DNA of 64,000 nt from Halotalea alkalilenta DSM 17697 (GTDB lineage Bacteria; Pseudomonadota; Gammaproteobacteria; Pseudomonadales; Halomonadaceae). How positions within the stretch are numbered: position 1 is the first letter of the stretch; every line of letters starts with the position of its first letter. Below the pieces are notes generated by a model. It made no database searches and was not told the origin of the DNA. It worked only from the letters and a program-made list of their open reading frames with translations. Made by a program: the position numbers and the translations under genes. Shown one piece after another: positions 18,423-29,601 of this stretch. Location: NCBI RefSeq assembly GCF_000621205.1, contig NZ_JHYY01000024.1, forward strand, positions 62,001 through 126,000, written 5' to 3'.

Positions 18423-20003
18423 TCAGGTGGAGAAGACCGCCTTCGATGCGTCGGTCAGGCCGTCGGGGTAGATGAACAGGCCGTCCATCTCCGCGCGCAT
18501 GCCGTGGATCATCACCGACGTGAACAGCGAAAGCGCTGGCGCCTTGTCCGCCAGCATCGGCAGCAGGTCGGTCTGCAGCAGCTCGCGGCGCTCCTCGAGG
18601 GTCGCGGCGTTGCGTTCACGGTCCAGAGCCGCATCGATCTCGGCATCCTCGATGCCGCAGATGCGCTTCGAGGAGGAGTGGAAATGGGTGCGCAGTACCA
18701 GGTCGGGCTCGGGCGATCCGGTCGACCAGCCGCAGTCGATCATATGACCGGGGCCTCCGCCGGGGCGGTCGTACAGGCGCTCGTTCCAGGCGGCGACCTC
18801 CATCACGTTCAGCGTCACCGGAAAGCCCTGCTCGCGCAGCAGCATGGTGATGATCTCGCCGTAGTCGCGGGTCTTGGGATAGAAACCGGTCGAGGTGATG
18901 TACTCCAGGTCGGGAAGGCCCTCGCCGTTTGGATAGCCCGCCTCGGCCAGCAGGCGCTGGCACTCCTCTGGGTCGTATTCGGGATAGTTGGCCAAGTCCG
19001 AGTAGCCGAACTTGATCGGCGAAATGAAATTCGACGACGGTTCGCCCGCGGTACCCAGTATCTCGTCGATCACCGTGCGGTCGATCGCGTGACAGGCCGC
19101 GCGGCGCACGCGCCAATCGTCGAAGGGCGGTTTCGAGCAGCGAAACCAGAGGTACTTGTTTTCCACCGAGACCAGCCGCGACAGCTTGATGTCGTCCCGG
19201 CCCTCCAGGGTCGCGAACTGCTCCGGTTCCAGGCGTTCGATGATGTCGGCCTGGCCGTTCATCAACGACAGCATGCGCGTGGTCGCGTCGCCGACGAAGG
19301 AGAACGTCACGCCCTCTACGGTCGGATGCCCTTTGTAGTAGTCGGGGAATGCCTCCATCACCGTGCTGTTGCCTCGCTGCTCGACGAACCGGAACGGGCC
19401 GGTGCCGTTCAACCGCTGGCTGAGCGGGCCGCGCGGCCCACCTGAGATGTCGCTGGCCGACATGATCGGCAGGTAGGCCGCGAGGAAGATGAACAGGTGA
19501 GCGCCGTAGCCGCCTTTGGAGGTATCGACGATCACCGTGTAGTCGTCCGGCGTGGTCACCTCGAACGTCTCGTTCGAGCCCGGGTACCACTGCGCCGGCC
19601 GGTCGGGCTGCGAGCCGTATTCGAAGGTCGCCTTCACGTCCTCGGCGCGAAACGGCTTACCGTCGTGGAAGGTGATGTCCTCGCGCAGCCGGATCTCGAG
19701 CCGGTGAGGATCGAGCTGCTCGATCGAGGTCGCCAGTTCCATCACCATCTCACCGGGGTCCTCGGGGCGCATCGGTGCGCGGGCCAAGTAGCCCATGACG
19801 AATCCCTGGATCGTGGTCTGGGACAGCGTGGTATGAGCGGTCGGGTCCCAGTTGCCAGTGATGTTCTCGGCGGAGAGAAAGGTGATCGGACGATTGCTCT
19901 GTGCACGGGCCGAGGTGAAGAAGAAATCGGGATCGATCCTGGCAGTGGCCAACGCACCGCAGGCCAGCGCTGAAGCACTGAGGAAATTCCGGCGACTGAT
20001 CAT
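18423..20003 (-). CDS. Tat-signal extracellular solute-binding protein (SBP family 5)
   Basis: A 526-residue periplasmic binding protein of the peptide/nickel family. The N-terminus holds a twin-arginine motif (SRRNFLSASA) and a hydrophobic core ending in SARA|Q near residue 35, indicating export in folded form. The mature part has the family pattern (LEIRLREDITFHDGKPFRAEDV, then TGPFRFVE). It is the first gene of the minus-strand operon and defines its substrate, which the sequence does not reveal: peptides, opines, ureido compounds and glycosides are all possible for this family. Confidence 0.92.
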   Translation of the reverse strand: MISRRNFLSASALACGALATARIDPDFFFTSARAQSNRPITFLSAENITGNWDPTAHTTLSQTTIQGFVMGYLARAPMRPEDPGEMVMELATSIEQLDPHRLEIRLREDITFHDGKPFRAEDVKATFEYGSQPDRPAQWYPGSNETFEVTTPDDYTVIVDTSKGGYGAHLFIFLAAYLPIMSASDISGGPRGPLSQRLNGTGPFRFVEQRGNSTVMEAFPDYYKGHPTVEGVTFSFVGDATTRMLSLMNGQADIIERLEPEQFATLEGRDDIKLSRLVSVENKYLWFRCSKPPFDDWRVRRAACHAIDRTVIDEILGTAGEPSSNFISPIKFGYSDLANYPEYDPEECQRLLAEAGYPNGEGLPDLEYITSTGFYPKTRDYGEIITMLLREQGFPVTLNVMEVAAWNERLYDRPGGGPGHMIDCGWSTGSPEPDLVLRTHFHSSSKRICGIEDAEIDAALDRERNAATLEERRELLQTDLLPMLADKAPALSLFTSVMIHGMRAEMDGLFIYPDGLTDASKAVFST

Positions 20004-20471
20004 GAAACCCTCCTGATGTTTTTATCGGTGTTATTGGTCTAGGAACGGCTCTTGAAACTGCTTACGGCGCTACGTCGGCTAGCGATGGGCCAGCGGCCGC
20101 GCTCCGGCCCCGGGCATCGGCGCGGGTACCGATGGGATCACGGCCTATCGGTGGCGCGGCGACGGACAGGGCGGCATGGAAGCGCATGTCGGCATCGGGG
20201 TGTCACTTTTGTTATCGACCACGGTGCTGCTGGTACTGGTGCTGCTGCGATCGGGCGATGAGGCGAAATATGGCGCTCTGCGCCTGCGGGCCGATCCTGG
20301 CGAAGGGGGGCTTGGCGTTATTGTTGTTGTTTTGTGGAATATGTGTTTTTTTATGGATATGTCTATTGAAATCACACCAAAGGATAGGACGCAACGTTTT
20401 TTTTACCGCCGCCGACTCCTCGTCCATCGCCCCGTCGGTGCCGAAGGTCACTTCGTCGAGATCGCCCGACC
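20004..20471. other. divergent intergenic region between the ABC operon and hisN, with an AT-rich patch
   Basis: No convincing gene. The patch 20315-20410 is far more AT-rich than its surroundings and reads as the minus-strand operon's control region. The words GTTATTG (near 20030 and 20319) and GTTATCG (near 20212) recur; they could be operator half-sites for the operon's DeoR protein. This is suggestion only, with no clear -35/-10 pair. Confidence 0.35.
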
Positions 20472-21278
20472 ATGCCCAGCGCCGCCGACACTTTCCGCTC
20501 CGACCACGACACCCCGATGCGTTTCGCCCAGGCCCTTGCCGATACCGCATCACCCCTGACCCTGGGGCGTTTCCGGCAGTCGTTCGAGATCGACACCAAA
20601 AGCGATGAGAGCCCGGTCACGATCGCTGATCGCGAGACCGAAGCCGCGCTGCGGATGATGATCGCGCAGCGCTATCCCGACCACGGCATCCTCGGCGAGG
20701 AGCATGGACGGGAAAGGCTCGATGCCGAGTACGTATGGGTGATCGATCCGATCGATGGCACCCGCAGTTTCATCAGCGGCTGGCCGCTCTGGGGAACGCT
20801 GATCGCCCTGCTGCGCGACGGTCGCCCGCTTTTGGGAGTGATCGATGCGCCTGCGCTCGGCGAGAGATGGAGCGCGCAGGTGGGAGAGCCGACTCGACTG
20901 AACGGGGAGCCTTGTCGCGTCAGCGGATGCGAGACGCTCGCCGAGGCACGGTTCTATACCACTTCACCGTTTTATTTTGCCGCCGATGAGCGCAATGGCC
21001 TCGACCAGGTGATGGCGCAGGCCGCGCTGGTACGCTTCGGCGGCGACTGCTATGGCTACGGATTGCTCGCCTCGGGCCACATCGATTTGATCATCGAGAC
21101 CGGGCTCGAGCCATATGACTATTTGGCCCTGGTCACGATAGTCGAGGGCGCCGGTGGCGTGATCAGCGACTGGCGAGGACGGCCGCTGGGCCTCGACTCA
21201 CGCGGCCAAGTGATAGCCGCGGCCTCACCCGAGCTGCATCGCCAAGCACTGGCGATGATCGCCGCAGCGGCCCGCTGA
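20472..21278 (+). CDS. hisN: histidinol-phosphatase, inositol-monophosphatase type
   Basis: The 268-residue protein belongs to the Mg-dependent inositol monophosphatase superfamily. Metal-site motifs are GEEHGRE and DPIDGTRSFISG, with the C-terminal Asp in GLEPYDYLAL. The loop SGWPLWGTLIAL and the sequence ERWSAQVGEPT match the HisN branch, which dephosphorylates L-histidinol phosphate in histidine synthesis. ATG 20472 is used; ATG 20517 would still keep the fold, and neither has a strong ribosome site. It stands alone, with no other his genes in the window. Confidence 0.82.
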   Translation: MPSAADTFRSDHDTPMRFAQALADTASPLTLGRFRQSFEIDTKSDESPVTIADRETEAALRMMIAQRYPDHGILGEEHGRERLDAEYVWVIDPIDGTRSFISGWPLWGTLIALLRDGRPLLGVIDAPALGERWSAQVGEPTRLNGEPCRVSGCETLAEARFYTTSPFYFAADERNGLDQVMAQAALVRFGGDCYGYGLLASGHIDLIIETGLEPYDYLALVTIVEGAGGVISDWRGRPLGLDSRGQVIAAASPELHRQALAMIAAAAR

Positions 21279-21376
21279 GCGTCGTTCGCGGCCGAGCCAG
21301 CCTTCCCATCGCCGGTCTTTCGACGGTGGCGGCGCAGGTGGGGGTGATGATCGAGGCAGCAGAAGAGGGGCATACG

Positions 21377-21414
21377 AAAACCGCCACCCGGAATGATCCG
21401 TGAGTGGCGGTTTT
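21377..21414 (-). terminator. intrinsic terminator after tRNA-Pro (also faces hisN)
   Basis: Arms AAAACCGCCAC (21377-21387) and GTGGCGGTTTT (21404-21414) are perfectly complementary. On the minus strand the stem ends in TTTT just downstream of the tRNA; on the plus strand it follows hisN, so it may work both ways. Confidence 0.7.
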
Positions 21415-21427
21415 GGCGGGATCTATT

Positions 21428-21504
21428 TGGTCGGAGTGATAGGATTTGAACCTACGACCCCTGCCTCCCGAAGACAGTGCTCTACCAAGCTGAGCTACAC
21501 TCCG
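21428..21504 (-). tRNA. tRNA-Pro(CGG)
   Basis: A 77-nt cloverleaf on the minus strand. Acceptor CGGAGTG pairs with CACTCCG, discriminator A, CCA encoded. The anticodon stem-loop CTGTC-TTCGGGA-GGCAG gives anticodon CGG, which reads CCG proline codons. The T-arm holds GGTTCGAATCC. Confidence 0.95.
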
Positions 21505-21556
21505 ACATGTTGCCCGCTGCTAGCGGCGTTCGCCCCAAGCATCGAGAACGGGGCGC

Positions 21557-21584
21557 ATTATAAGTCTTTGCCGTTCTTTTGCAA
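21557..21584 (-). promoter_or_regulatory. promoter of tRNA-Pro
   Basis: On the minus strand TTGCAA (21584-21579), a 16-base spacer and a perfect TATAAT (21562-21557), about 50 bases upstream of the mature tRNA. Confidence 0.75.
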
Positions 21585-21598
21585 GCGATCGTTGCCGT

Positions 21599-22573
21599 TC
21601 AGGCGCTGCGCTCGACCGCTTGCCGCGCCAGCAGGGCGAGACTATCGCGGAACTCGCTCGGCGGCAGGCAGTCCAGGTTGGCCAGCGCCCGGTCGCGCAT
21701 TTCGAGTGCGCGATCGCGGGTGTAGTCGAGCGAGCCGGTACGCCGGACGATGTCGAGCACGGTGTCGAGGTGCTCGAGGCCGCCTTGCTCGATCGCTCGG
21801 CGGATCAGTGTCGCTTCCTCCGCGGTGCCGGTCTTCATCGCCTGGATCAGTGGCAGCGTCGGCTTGCCCTCGGCAAGGTCGTCGCCGACGTTCTTGCCCA
21901 TCGTGTCGGCGTCGCCGAGGTAGTCGAGCAGGTCGTCGACCAGCTGGAAGGCGAGCCCGAGATGGCGGCCATAGAGCCGCAGCGCCTCGATCTGCTCGCT
22001 GCTGCCGTCGGTGAGCATCGCGCCGGTGTGCGATGCGGCTTCGAACAGCATCGCGGTCTTGCCCTGGATGGTCTTGAAGTAGTCCGCCTCGTCGATGTCG
22101 GCGTTGCCGATGTTGGTCAGCTGGAGCACCTCGCCTTCGGCGATCGTCGAGGTCGCTTGGGACAGAATCGCCATGATCTCCATCGAGCCGACGTCGACCA
22201 TCATCTGGAACGAGCGGGAATAGAGGAAGTCGCCGACCAGTACCGAGGGCGCGTTGCCCCACTCCTCGTTGGCGGTCGGCTTGCCGCGACGCAGCCGGGA
22301 TTCGTCGACCACATCGTCATGGAGCAGGGTGGAGGTGTGCATGAACTCGATCAGCGCGGCCAGCAGTACGTGCTTTTCTCCGCGGTAGCCGAGCGCGCGC
22401 GCGGCGAGCAGCACCAGCAGTGGGCGAACCCGCTTGCCGCCGCTTTCCACGATGTAGTGGCCGATCGTCTCGACCAAGGGGACATCGGAGGCGAGACGTC
22501 GATGAATGGTGCGATCGACTTCGGCGAAGTCTTCGGCTACTGGAGCGTGAGTCGGGGAGGCGCTGAATGACAT
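21599..22573 (-). CDS. ispB: octaprenyl (polyprenyl) diphosphate synthase
   Basis: IspB builds the long isoprenoid tail of ubiquinone from FPP and IPP in the cytoplasm. 324 residues, usual length. The first Asp-rich motif is DDVVD at 86-90 followed by the basic RLRRGKPTAN; the second is DDLLD at 213-217. GGKRVRPLL (45-53) is the conserved IPP-binding stretch. It is divergent from rplU-rpmA, the common gammaproteobacterial arrangement. Confidence 0.96.
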   Translation of the reverse strand: MSFSASPTHAPVAEDFAEVDRTIHRRLASDVPLVETIGHYIVESGGKRVRPLLVLLAARALGYRGEKHVLLAALIEFMHTSTLLHDDVVDESRLRRGKPTANEEWGNAPSVLVGDFLYSRSFQMMVDVGSMEIMAILSQATSTIAEGEVLQLTNIGNADIDEADYFKTIQGKTAMLFEAASHTGAMLTDGSSEQIEALRLYGRHLGLAFQLVDDLLDYLGDADTMGKNVGDDLAEGKPTLPLIQAMKTGTAEEATLIRRAIEQGGLEHLDTVLDIVRRTGSLDYTRDRALEMRDRALANLDCLPPSEFRDSLALLARQAVERSA

Positions 22574-22805
22574 GGCTGGCTCTGTCGCTGTGATGCGCTC
22601 GCCGCCGCTCTATCCGTCACAACCGAGAGTGTCGGTGCCGGCGTCGGACGAGACGACCGTCTTGGGAGTTGTAAAGGCGATGCCGTGATTCGAACTTCAC
22701 GGGCACGCTTCGCCGCCATCGGCAGCCTTGCGATGCCCTGGGGCTGCACCGTCGCGGTATGCTAGGCGGGGCGCGCAGGGGCGTCAAGGCGGCTGGTCTG
22801 GACAC

Positions 22806-22834
22806 TTGAGTGATGGGGGCTGGATGGTTATAAT
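22806..22834 (+). promoter_or_regulatory. sigma-70 promoter of rplU-rpmA
   Basis: TTGAGT (22806-22811), a 17-base spacer and a perfect TATAAT (22829-22834). The start would lie near 22841, leaving a ~100-base leader before rplU. The rest of the ispB-rplU interval (22574-22805) shows no gene. Confidence 0.8.
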
Positions 22835-22942
22835 GCGCGGCCCCAAACTCGTCGTGCTCCCTGTTAGATGGTGCCAGAAGGGGTGCCACTCGACGCAGGT
22901 CGACCAAGTAGCGATCCAGATGAGTCGTTCGGAGAAATCCCC

Positions 22943-23251
22943 ATGTATGCAGTAATCAAGAGCGGTGGCAAGCAGTACCGCGTCAAGGAAGGCCAGCGCA
23001 TCAAGCTCGAGAAGCTCGAGATCGCCACCGGCGAGAGCTTCGATTTCGACCAGGTGCTGCTGATCGGCGGTGACGAAGTCAAGGTTGGCGCCCCGCTGGT
23101 CGACGGTGCCAAGGTGACTGCCGAGGTGGTTTCGCACGGCCGCGGCGACAAGGTGACCATCATCAAGTTCCGCCGTCGCAAGCACCACATGAAGCGTCAG
23201 GGCCACCGCCAGTGGTTCACTGAAGTCAAGATCACCGGAATCAGCGCGTAA
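22943..23251 (+). CDS. rplU: 50S ribosomal protein L21
   Basis: 102 residues, starting [15 protein letters not shown]21 binds 23S rRNA and L20 in the large subunit. The C-terminus has the conserved [19 protein letters not shown] 22943 matches the family N-terminus; an in-frame upstream extension does not. First gene of the rplU-rpmA pair. Confidence 0.97.
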   Translation: MYAVIKSGGKQYRVKEGQRIKLEKLEIATGESFDFDQVLLIGGDEVKVGAPLVDGAKVTAEVVSHGRGDKVTIIKFRRRKHHMKRQGHRQWFTEVKITGISA

Positions 23252-23285
23252 GCGATCGATTCCCCGAGAAGCGAGGTAAAGTGCA

Positions 23286-23543
23286 ATGGCTCACAAGAAA
23301 GCGGCGGGTAGTTCGCGCAACGGACGCGACTCTCATTCGAAACGCCTCGGCGTGAAGCTGTTCGGTGGCCAGGCCGCCATCGCCGGCAACATCATCGTTC
23401 GTCAGCGCGGCACCAAGTTCCACGCTGGCACCGGTGTGGGCGTGGGCAAGGACTACACCCTGTTCGCGCTGACCGATGGTCACATCAAGTTCGAGACCAA
23501 AGGTCCGAAGCAGCGCAAGTTCGTCAGCGTCGTCCCGGCCTGA
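23286..23543 (+). CDS. rpmA: 50S ribosomal protein L27
   Basis: 85 residues, starting [20 protein letters not shown]. The flexible N-terminus reaches the peptidyl-transferase centre. No N-terminal cleavage extension of the Firmicute type is present. It follows rplU by 34 bases and is followed by a strong terminator. Confidence 0.97.
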   Translation: MAHKKAAGSSRNGRDSHSKRLGVKLFGGQAAIAGNIIVRQRGTKFHAGTGVGVGKDYTLFALTDGHIKFETKGPKQRKFVSVVPA

Positions 23544-23590
23544 TACGGCCTTCCGCGACCCTGGCGCATGCCGGGGTCGGTCGGCAGGTG

Positions 23591-23622
23591 AAAGAGCCCC
23601 GCCCTCGTCGCGGGGCTCTTTC
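23591..23622 (+). terminator. intrinsic terminator after rpmA
   Basis: AAAGAGCCCCGC (23591-23602) pairs perfectly with GCGGGGCTCTTT (23610-23621) around a 7-base loop; the run of T closes the stem. Confidence 0.85.
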
Positions 23623-23788
23623 GCATGTCGGCCCGCAAGGGCCAGTGCCGCTTGGGCGGCTCCATCCAGTTCAAACGATGGCCTTCGGGTCGTCGCAGAT
23701 CGTGCAATCGACGTCGATGCAGTGTCTTCCCGGGTTCGTTGTTCCCGCCACGCCGTACGATTGCTGAAGGCGCCCGAGCAAGGCGTGA

Positions 23789-25015
<1,227 letters not shown>

Positions 25016-25071
25016 GCGTACCGCTGGCCTGCGCGGCTGAACGCCGCCTGGTTGGCTCGATCACGTTCCAG

Positions 25072-25099
25072 ACGCCGCGGCATGCACCGCGGCGTTTTC
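25072..25099 (+). terminator. intrinsic terminator after obgE
   Basis: ACGCCGCGG (25072-25080) and CCGCGGCGT (25087-25095) flank a 6-base loop and are followed by TTTTCG. It separates obgE from proB. Confidence 0.75.
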
Positions 25100-25139
25100 G
25101 ATTCCAAGGCGGTTCCAAAGCAGGGGAGTAGCGTAAGGG

Positions 25140-26273
25140 ATGAGTGCGCAGGTTCCGGACCGCGCGAGCCTCGAACGGGCTCGCTGCGTAGTGGTGAAGA
25201 TCGGCAGTTCGCTTCTGACCAACGACGGACGCGGGCTCGATGAGGTCGCGATCGGTGGCTGGGTCGACCAGCTGATCGCGCTGCGCGCGCTCGGCATCGC
25301 TCCGGTGCTGGTCTCCTCCGGCGCCGTCGCCGAGGGCGTGGTCCGCCTGGGCTGGCACTCGCGGCCGAGCGAGCTTCACGAGCTGCAGGCCGCCGCCGCG
25401 GTGGGGCAATCCGGGTTGGTGCAGTGCTGGGAGGGACATTTCGCCAGGCACGGCGTGCGCAGCGCGCAGATCCTCCTGACCCATGACGACCTTTCCAATC
25501 GCAAGCGCTATCTCAACGCCCGCTCGGCGCTGCGCACGCTGATCTCGCTCGGCGTGGTTCCGGTGATCAACGAAAACGACACCGTGGTCACCGACGAGAT
25601 CCGCTTTGGTGACAACGACACTCTGGGCGCGCTGGTCGCCAACCTGGTCGAAGCCGAAGCGCTGCTGCTGCTCACCGATCAGGAGGGGCTTTTCGATGCC
25701 GACCCGCGCAGCAACCCCGATGCGCGTCTGATCGAAGAGTGCGATGCCGACGATCCGCGGCTCGACGCCGTGGCGGGCGGCGGAGGGCTGCTCGGTCGCG
25801 GTGGAATGGCGACCAAGCTGCGCGCGGCCAGGCTGGCCGCGCGCTCCGGCGCGCTGACGGTGATCGCCAGCGGCCGGCAGCCGGACGTGCTGCTGCGACT
25901 GCTGCGCGGCGAGTCGCTGGGCACGCTGCTCAAGCCCGAGCATGCGCCGATCACCGCGCGCAAGCGTTGGATCGCCGGCCAGCTCCAGGTGCGTGGAACG
26001 CTGGTGATCGATGACGGTGCGGTGGAGGTGCTGCGCACCCACGGCTCGAGCCTGCTTCCGGTCGGCGTCAGGCAGGTCAGCGGCCGGTTCAAGCGCGGCG
26101 ATCTGGTGGTCTGCGTCGATGAGCGCGGCGAGCGGGTCGCCAAGGGGCTGGTCAATTACGACATCGCCGAGGCCGAGCTGATCATCGGGGCGCCGAGCCG
26201 TGAGATAGAGGCGCGGCTCGGCTACGTCGAATCCCCCGAGCTGATCCATCGCGACAATCTAGTGGTGCTCTAG
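25140..26273 (+). CDS. proB: glutamate 5-kinase
   Basis: First step of proline synthesis: ATP-dependent phosphorylation of glutamate, feedback-inhibited by proline. 377 residues: an amino-acid-kinase domain ([11 protein letters not shown] near 18-28, [14 protein letters not shown]) and a C-terminal PUA domain from about residue 285. Length matches PUA-bearing ProB proteins. proA is not adjacent. A GGGGAG stretch lies upstream of ATG 25140. Confidence 0.96.
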   Translation: MSAQVPDRASLERARCVVVKIGSSLLTNDGRGLDEVAIGGWVDQLIALRALGIAPVLVSSGAVAEGVVRLGWHSRPSELHELQAAAAVGQSGLVQCWEGHFARHGVRSAQILLTHDDLSNRKRYLNARSALRTLISLGVVPVINENDTVVTDEIRFGDNDTLGALVANLVEAEALLLLTDQEGLFDADPRSNPDARLIEECDADDPRLDAVAGGGGLLGRGGMATKLRAARLAARSGALTVIASGRQPDVLLRLLRGESLGTLLKPEHAPITARKRWIAGQLQVRGTLVIDDGAVEVLRTHGSSLLPVGVRQVSGRFKRGDLVVCVDERGERVAKGLVNYDIAEAELIIGAPSREIEARLGYVESPELIHRDNLVVL

Positions 26274-26501
26274 ATGGCGCAGGCGCCGTCGCAGCATAGA
26301 GACGGGTGGCGTTGATCGCGACTCGCTGATAGAATGCCGCATCCTCTCAGACATGGCCCGTACGACCATGGGTCTTCGCATCCGAGAACCCGCGGTCGTA
26401 ACGAAGCCCGGCTCGTGCAGGCATCAGCGTCATTTGCCTCTAGCCGGGCATAATCACGAACTATCCGTTAATCAACTGTCGATATCTCCAGGGAGTAGAC
26501 G

Positions 26502-26768
26502 GTGGCGAATTCCAAGCAAGCCCGTAAGCGCGCACGTCAGTCCGAAGCGCGTCGCGTCCTCAAGTCCAGCCAGCGCTCGATGGCACGTACCTTCGTCAAG
26601 CGCGTGCTGAAAGCGATCCAGACCGGCGACCACAGCGCCGCGATGACCGAGTTCAAGAAAGCGCAGCCGGTCATCGACCGCATCGCCGACAAGAACGTGA
26701 TCGCGAAGAAAAAGGCCGCTCGCATCAAGAGCCGCCTCAACGCGCGAATTAAAAGCCTGGCTGCCTAA
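26502..26768 (+). CDS. rpsT: 30S ribosomal protein S20
   Basis: 88 residues, starting (GTG) MANSKQARKRARQSEARR, strongly basic, usual length. It binds 16S rRNA early in small-subunit assembly. The GTG start is chosen because it gives the family N-terminus and sits behind CAGGGAG. A non-ATG start is common for rpsT and supports autoregulation of translation in other bacteria. It is monocistronic, with a terminator right after. Confidence 0.97.
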   Translation: MANSKQARKRARQSEARRVLKSSQRSMARTFVKRVLKAIQTGDHSAAMTEFKKAQPVIDRIADKNVIAKKKAARIKSRLNARIKSLAA

Positions 26769-26784
26769 GCCGGTCAGGTGCTGT

Positions 26785-26814
26785 AGAAAAAACCGGCTTC
26801 GGCCGGTTTTTTTG
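26785..26814 (+). terminator. intrinsic terminator after rpsT
   Basis: AAAAAACCGGC-TTCG-GCCGGTTTTTTT: a perfect stem with the stable TTCG-type loop and a seven-T run. Confidence 0.92.
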
Positions 26815-26843
26815 TGTTCGTAACGTGAGCGAGAACGGAGCGA

Positions 26844-28394
<1,551 letters not shown>

Positions 28395-28512
28395 GTGCCC
28401 ACGCGGCCTGCGCCGCGGCGTCCGGTCCATACCCCTGGGCTCGGTTATACTCGGGGTGCCTGCCGACATTCGCGCGGCGCGGCGCCACGTATCGCCAACG
28501 GGATGATCTCGC

Positions 28513-29562
28513 ATGGAACTGATCAGAGGACTGCACAACCTTCGCCAACGCCACCGTGGCTGCGTTGCGACCATCGGCAACTTCGATGGGGTGCACCGTG
28601 GCCACCGCGCGATCCTCGACCAGCTGCGTCGGCACGCCAACGGTGAAGGGCTGGCGTTGACCGTGGTGCTGTTCGAGCCCCAGCCGCGCGAGTACTTCGC
28701 CGGTACCCAGGCGCCGCCGCGCCTGACTCGGTTGAGGGAGAAGCTGCGGCTGCTCGCCGAGCAGGGTGTCGAGCAGGTGCTCTGCCTGCCGTTCAATCAG
28801 CGGCTGCGCGAACTCTCGGGGCGTGACTTCATCGAGCGGGTGCTGGTCGAGGGGTTGGATGTGCGTCATCTGGTGGTCGGCGACGATTTCCGCTTCGGCT
28901 GCGACCGTGCCGGCGACTTCGCCCTGCTCGAAGCGCTCGGTCGCGAGCATGGCTACAGCGTCGAGCACACCCATGCTTTCCAGCTTGCCGACGAGCGGGT
29001 CTCCAGCAGCCGGGTGCGAACGCTGCTGGCCTCCGGCAACTTCCTCCAGGCCGCCTATCTGCTGGGACGCCCCTATCGTTTCGAGGGTCGCGTGGTCGCC
29101 GACCGCCAGCTTGGCCGCACCTTGGGCGTTCCCACCGCCAACCTGCCGCTGCCCGAAGGACCGCTGGTGCTGCGCGGCGTCTACGCGGTGATGGTGGCGC
29201 GCGAGAGTGGCGAACTGCTGCCGGGCGCGGCGAATTTCGGCTGGCGACCGACGGTCGGCAGTCAGCGCCCGGTACTCGAGGTTCACCTGATCGACTTTTC
29301 GGGCGATCTCTACGGCGAGCGGCTGACCGTGCTGCCCTGCGTCAGGCTGCGTGGAGAGCTCGTCTTCGACGGGCTGGAGGCGCTGCGCACCCAGCTGCAT
29401 CGCGACGTGGCGGTGAGTCGTGATTACCTGAGCCAAGCGGCGGATCCCGACACCTTCGTGGAGGCCTACTACGCGGGGCGGCCGCTCAAGCTCGCCACTG
29501 CGCCGCTCTCTCCGCCGAGCAATGCGAATACGCCTTCGAGCGCGGGCGTCGACCAACGCTGA
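28513..29562 (+). CDS. ribF: bifunctional riboflavin kinase / FAD synthetase
   Basis: 349 residues. The N-terminal nucleotidyl-transferase domain has TIGNFDGVHRGHRAIL with the HxGH-like motif (FAD synthetase). The C-terminal riboflavin kinase domain starts near residue 185, with GRTLGVPTANL and the RGVYAV strand. A short, low-complexity Ser/Pro/Asn tail of ~25 residues ends the protein. It makes FMN and then FAD. No FMN riboswitch is visible upstream. Followed after 39 bases by ileS. Confidence 0.96.
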   Translation: MELIRGLHNLRQRHRGCVATIGNFDGVHRGHRAILDQLRRHANGEGLALTVVLFEPQPREYFAGTQAPPRLTRLREKLRLLAEQGVEQVLCLPFNQRLRELSGRDFIERVLVEGLDVRHLVVGDDFRFGCDRAGDFALLEALGREHGYSVEHTHAFQLADERVSSSRVRTLLASGNFLQAAYLLGRPYRFEGRVVADRQLGRTLGVPTANLPLPEGPLVLRGVYAVMVARESGELLPGAANFGWRPTVGSQRPVLEVHLIDFSGDLYGERLTVLPCVRLRGELVFDGLEALRTQLHRDVAVSRDYLSQAADPDTFVEAYYAGRPLKLATAPLSPPSNANTPSSAGVDQR

Positions 29563-29601
29563 CGCGTTTTTTCTTATCATCCTGAGTCCTACGAGCAGGC
29601 C

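Noticed and set aside
20176..20559. Possible 127-aa protein in the hisN upstream region
   Set aside because: One hydrophobic patch, but the rest is Pro/Arg-rich antisense-like sequence with no ribosome site, overlapping the hisN start.
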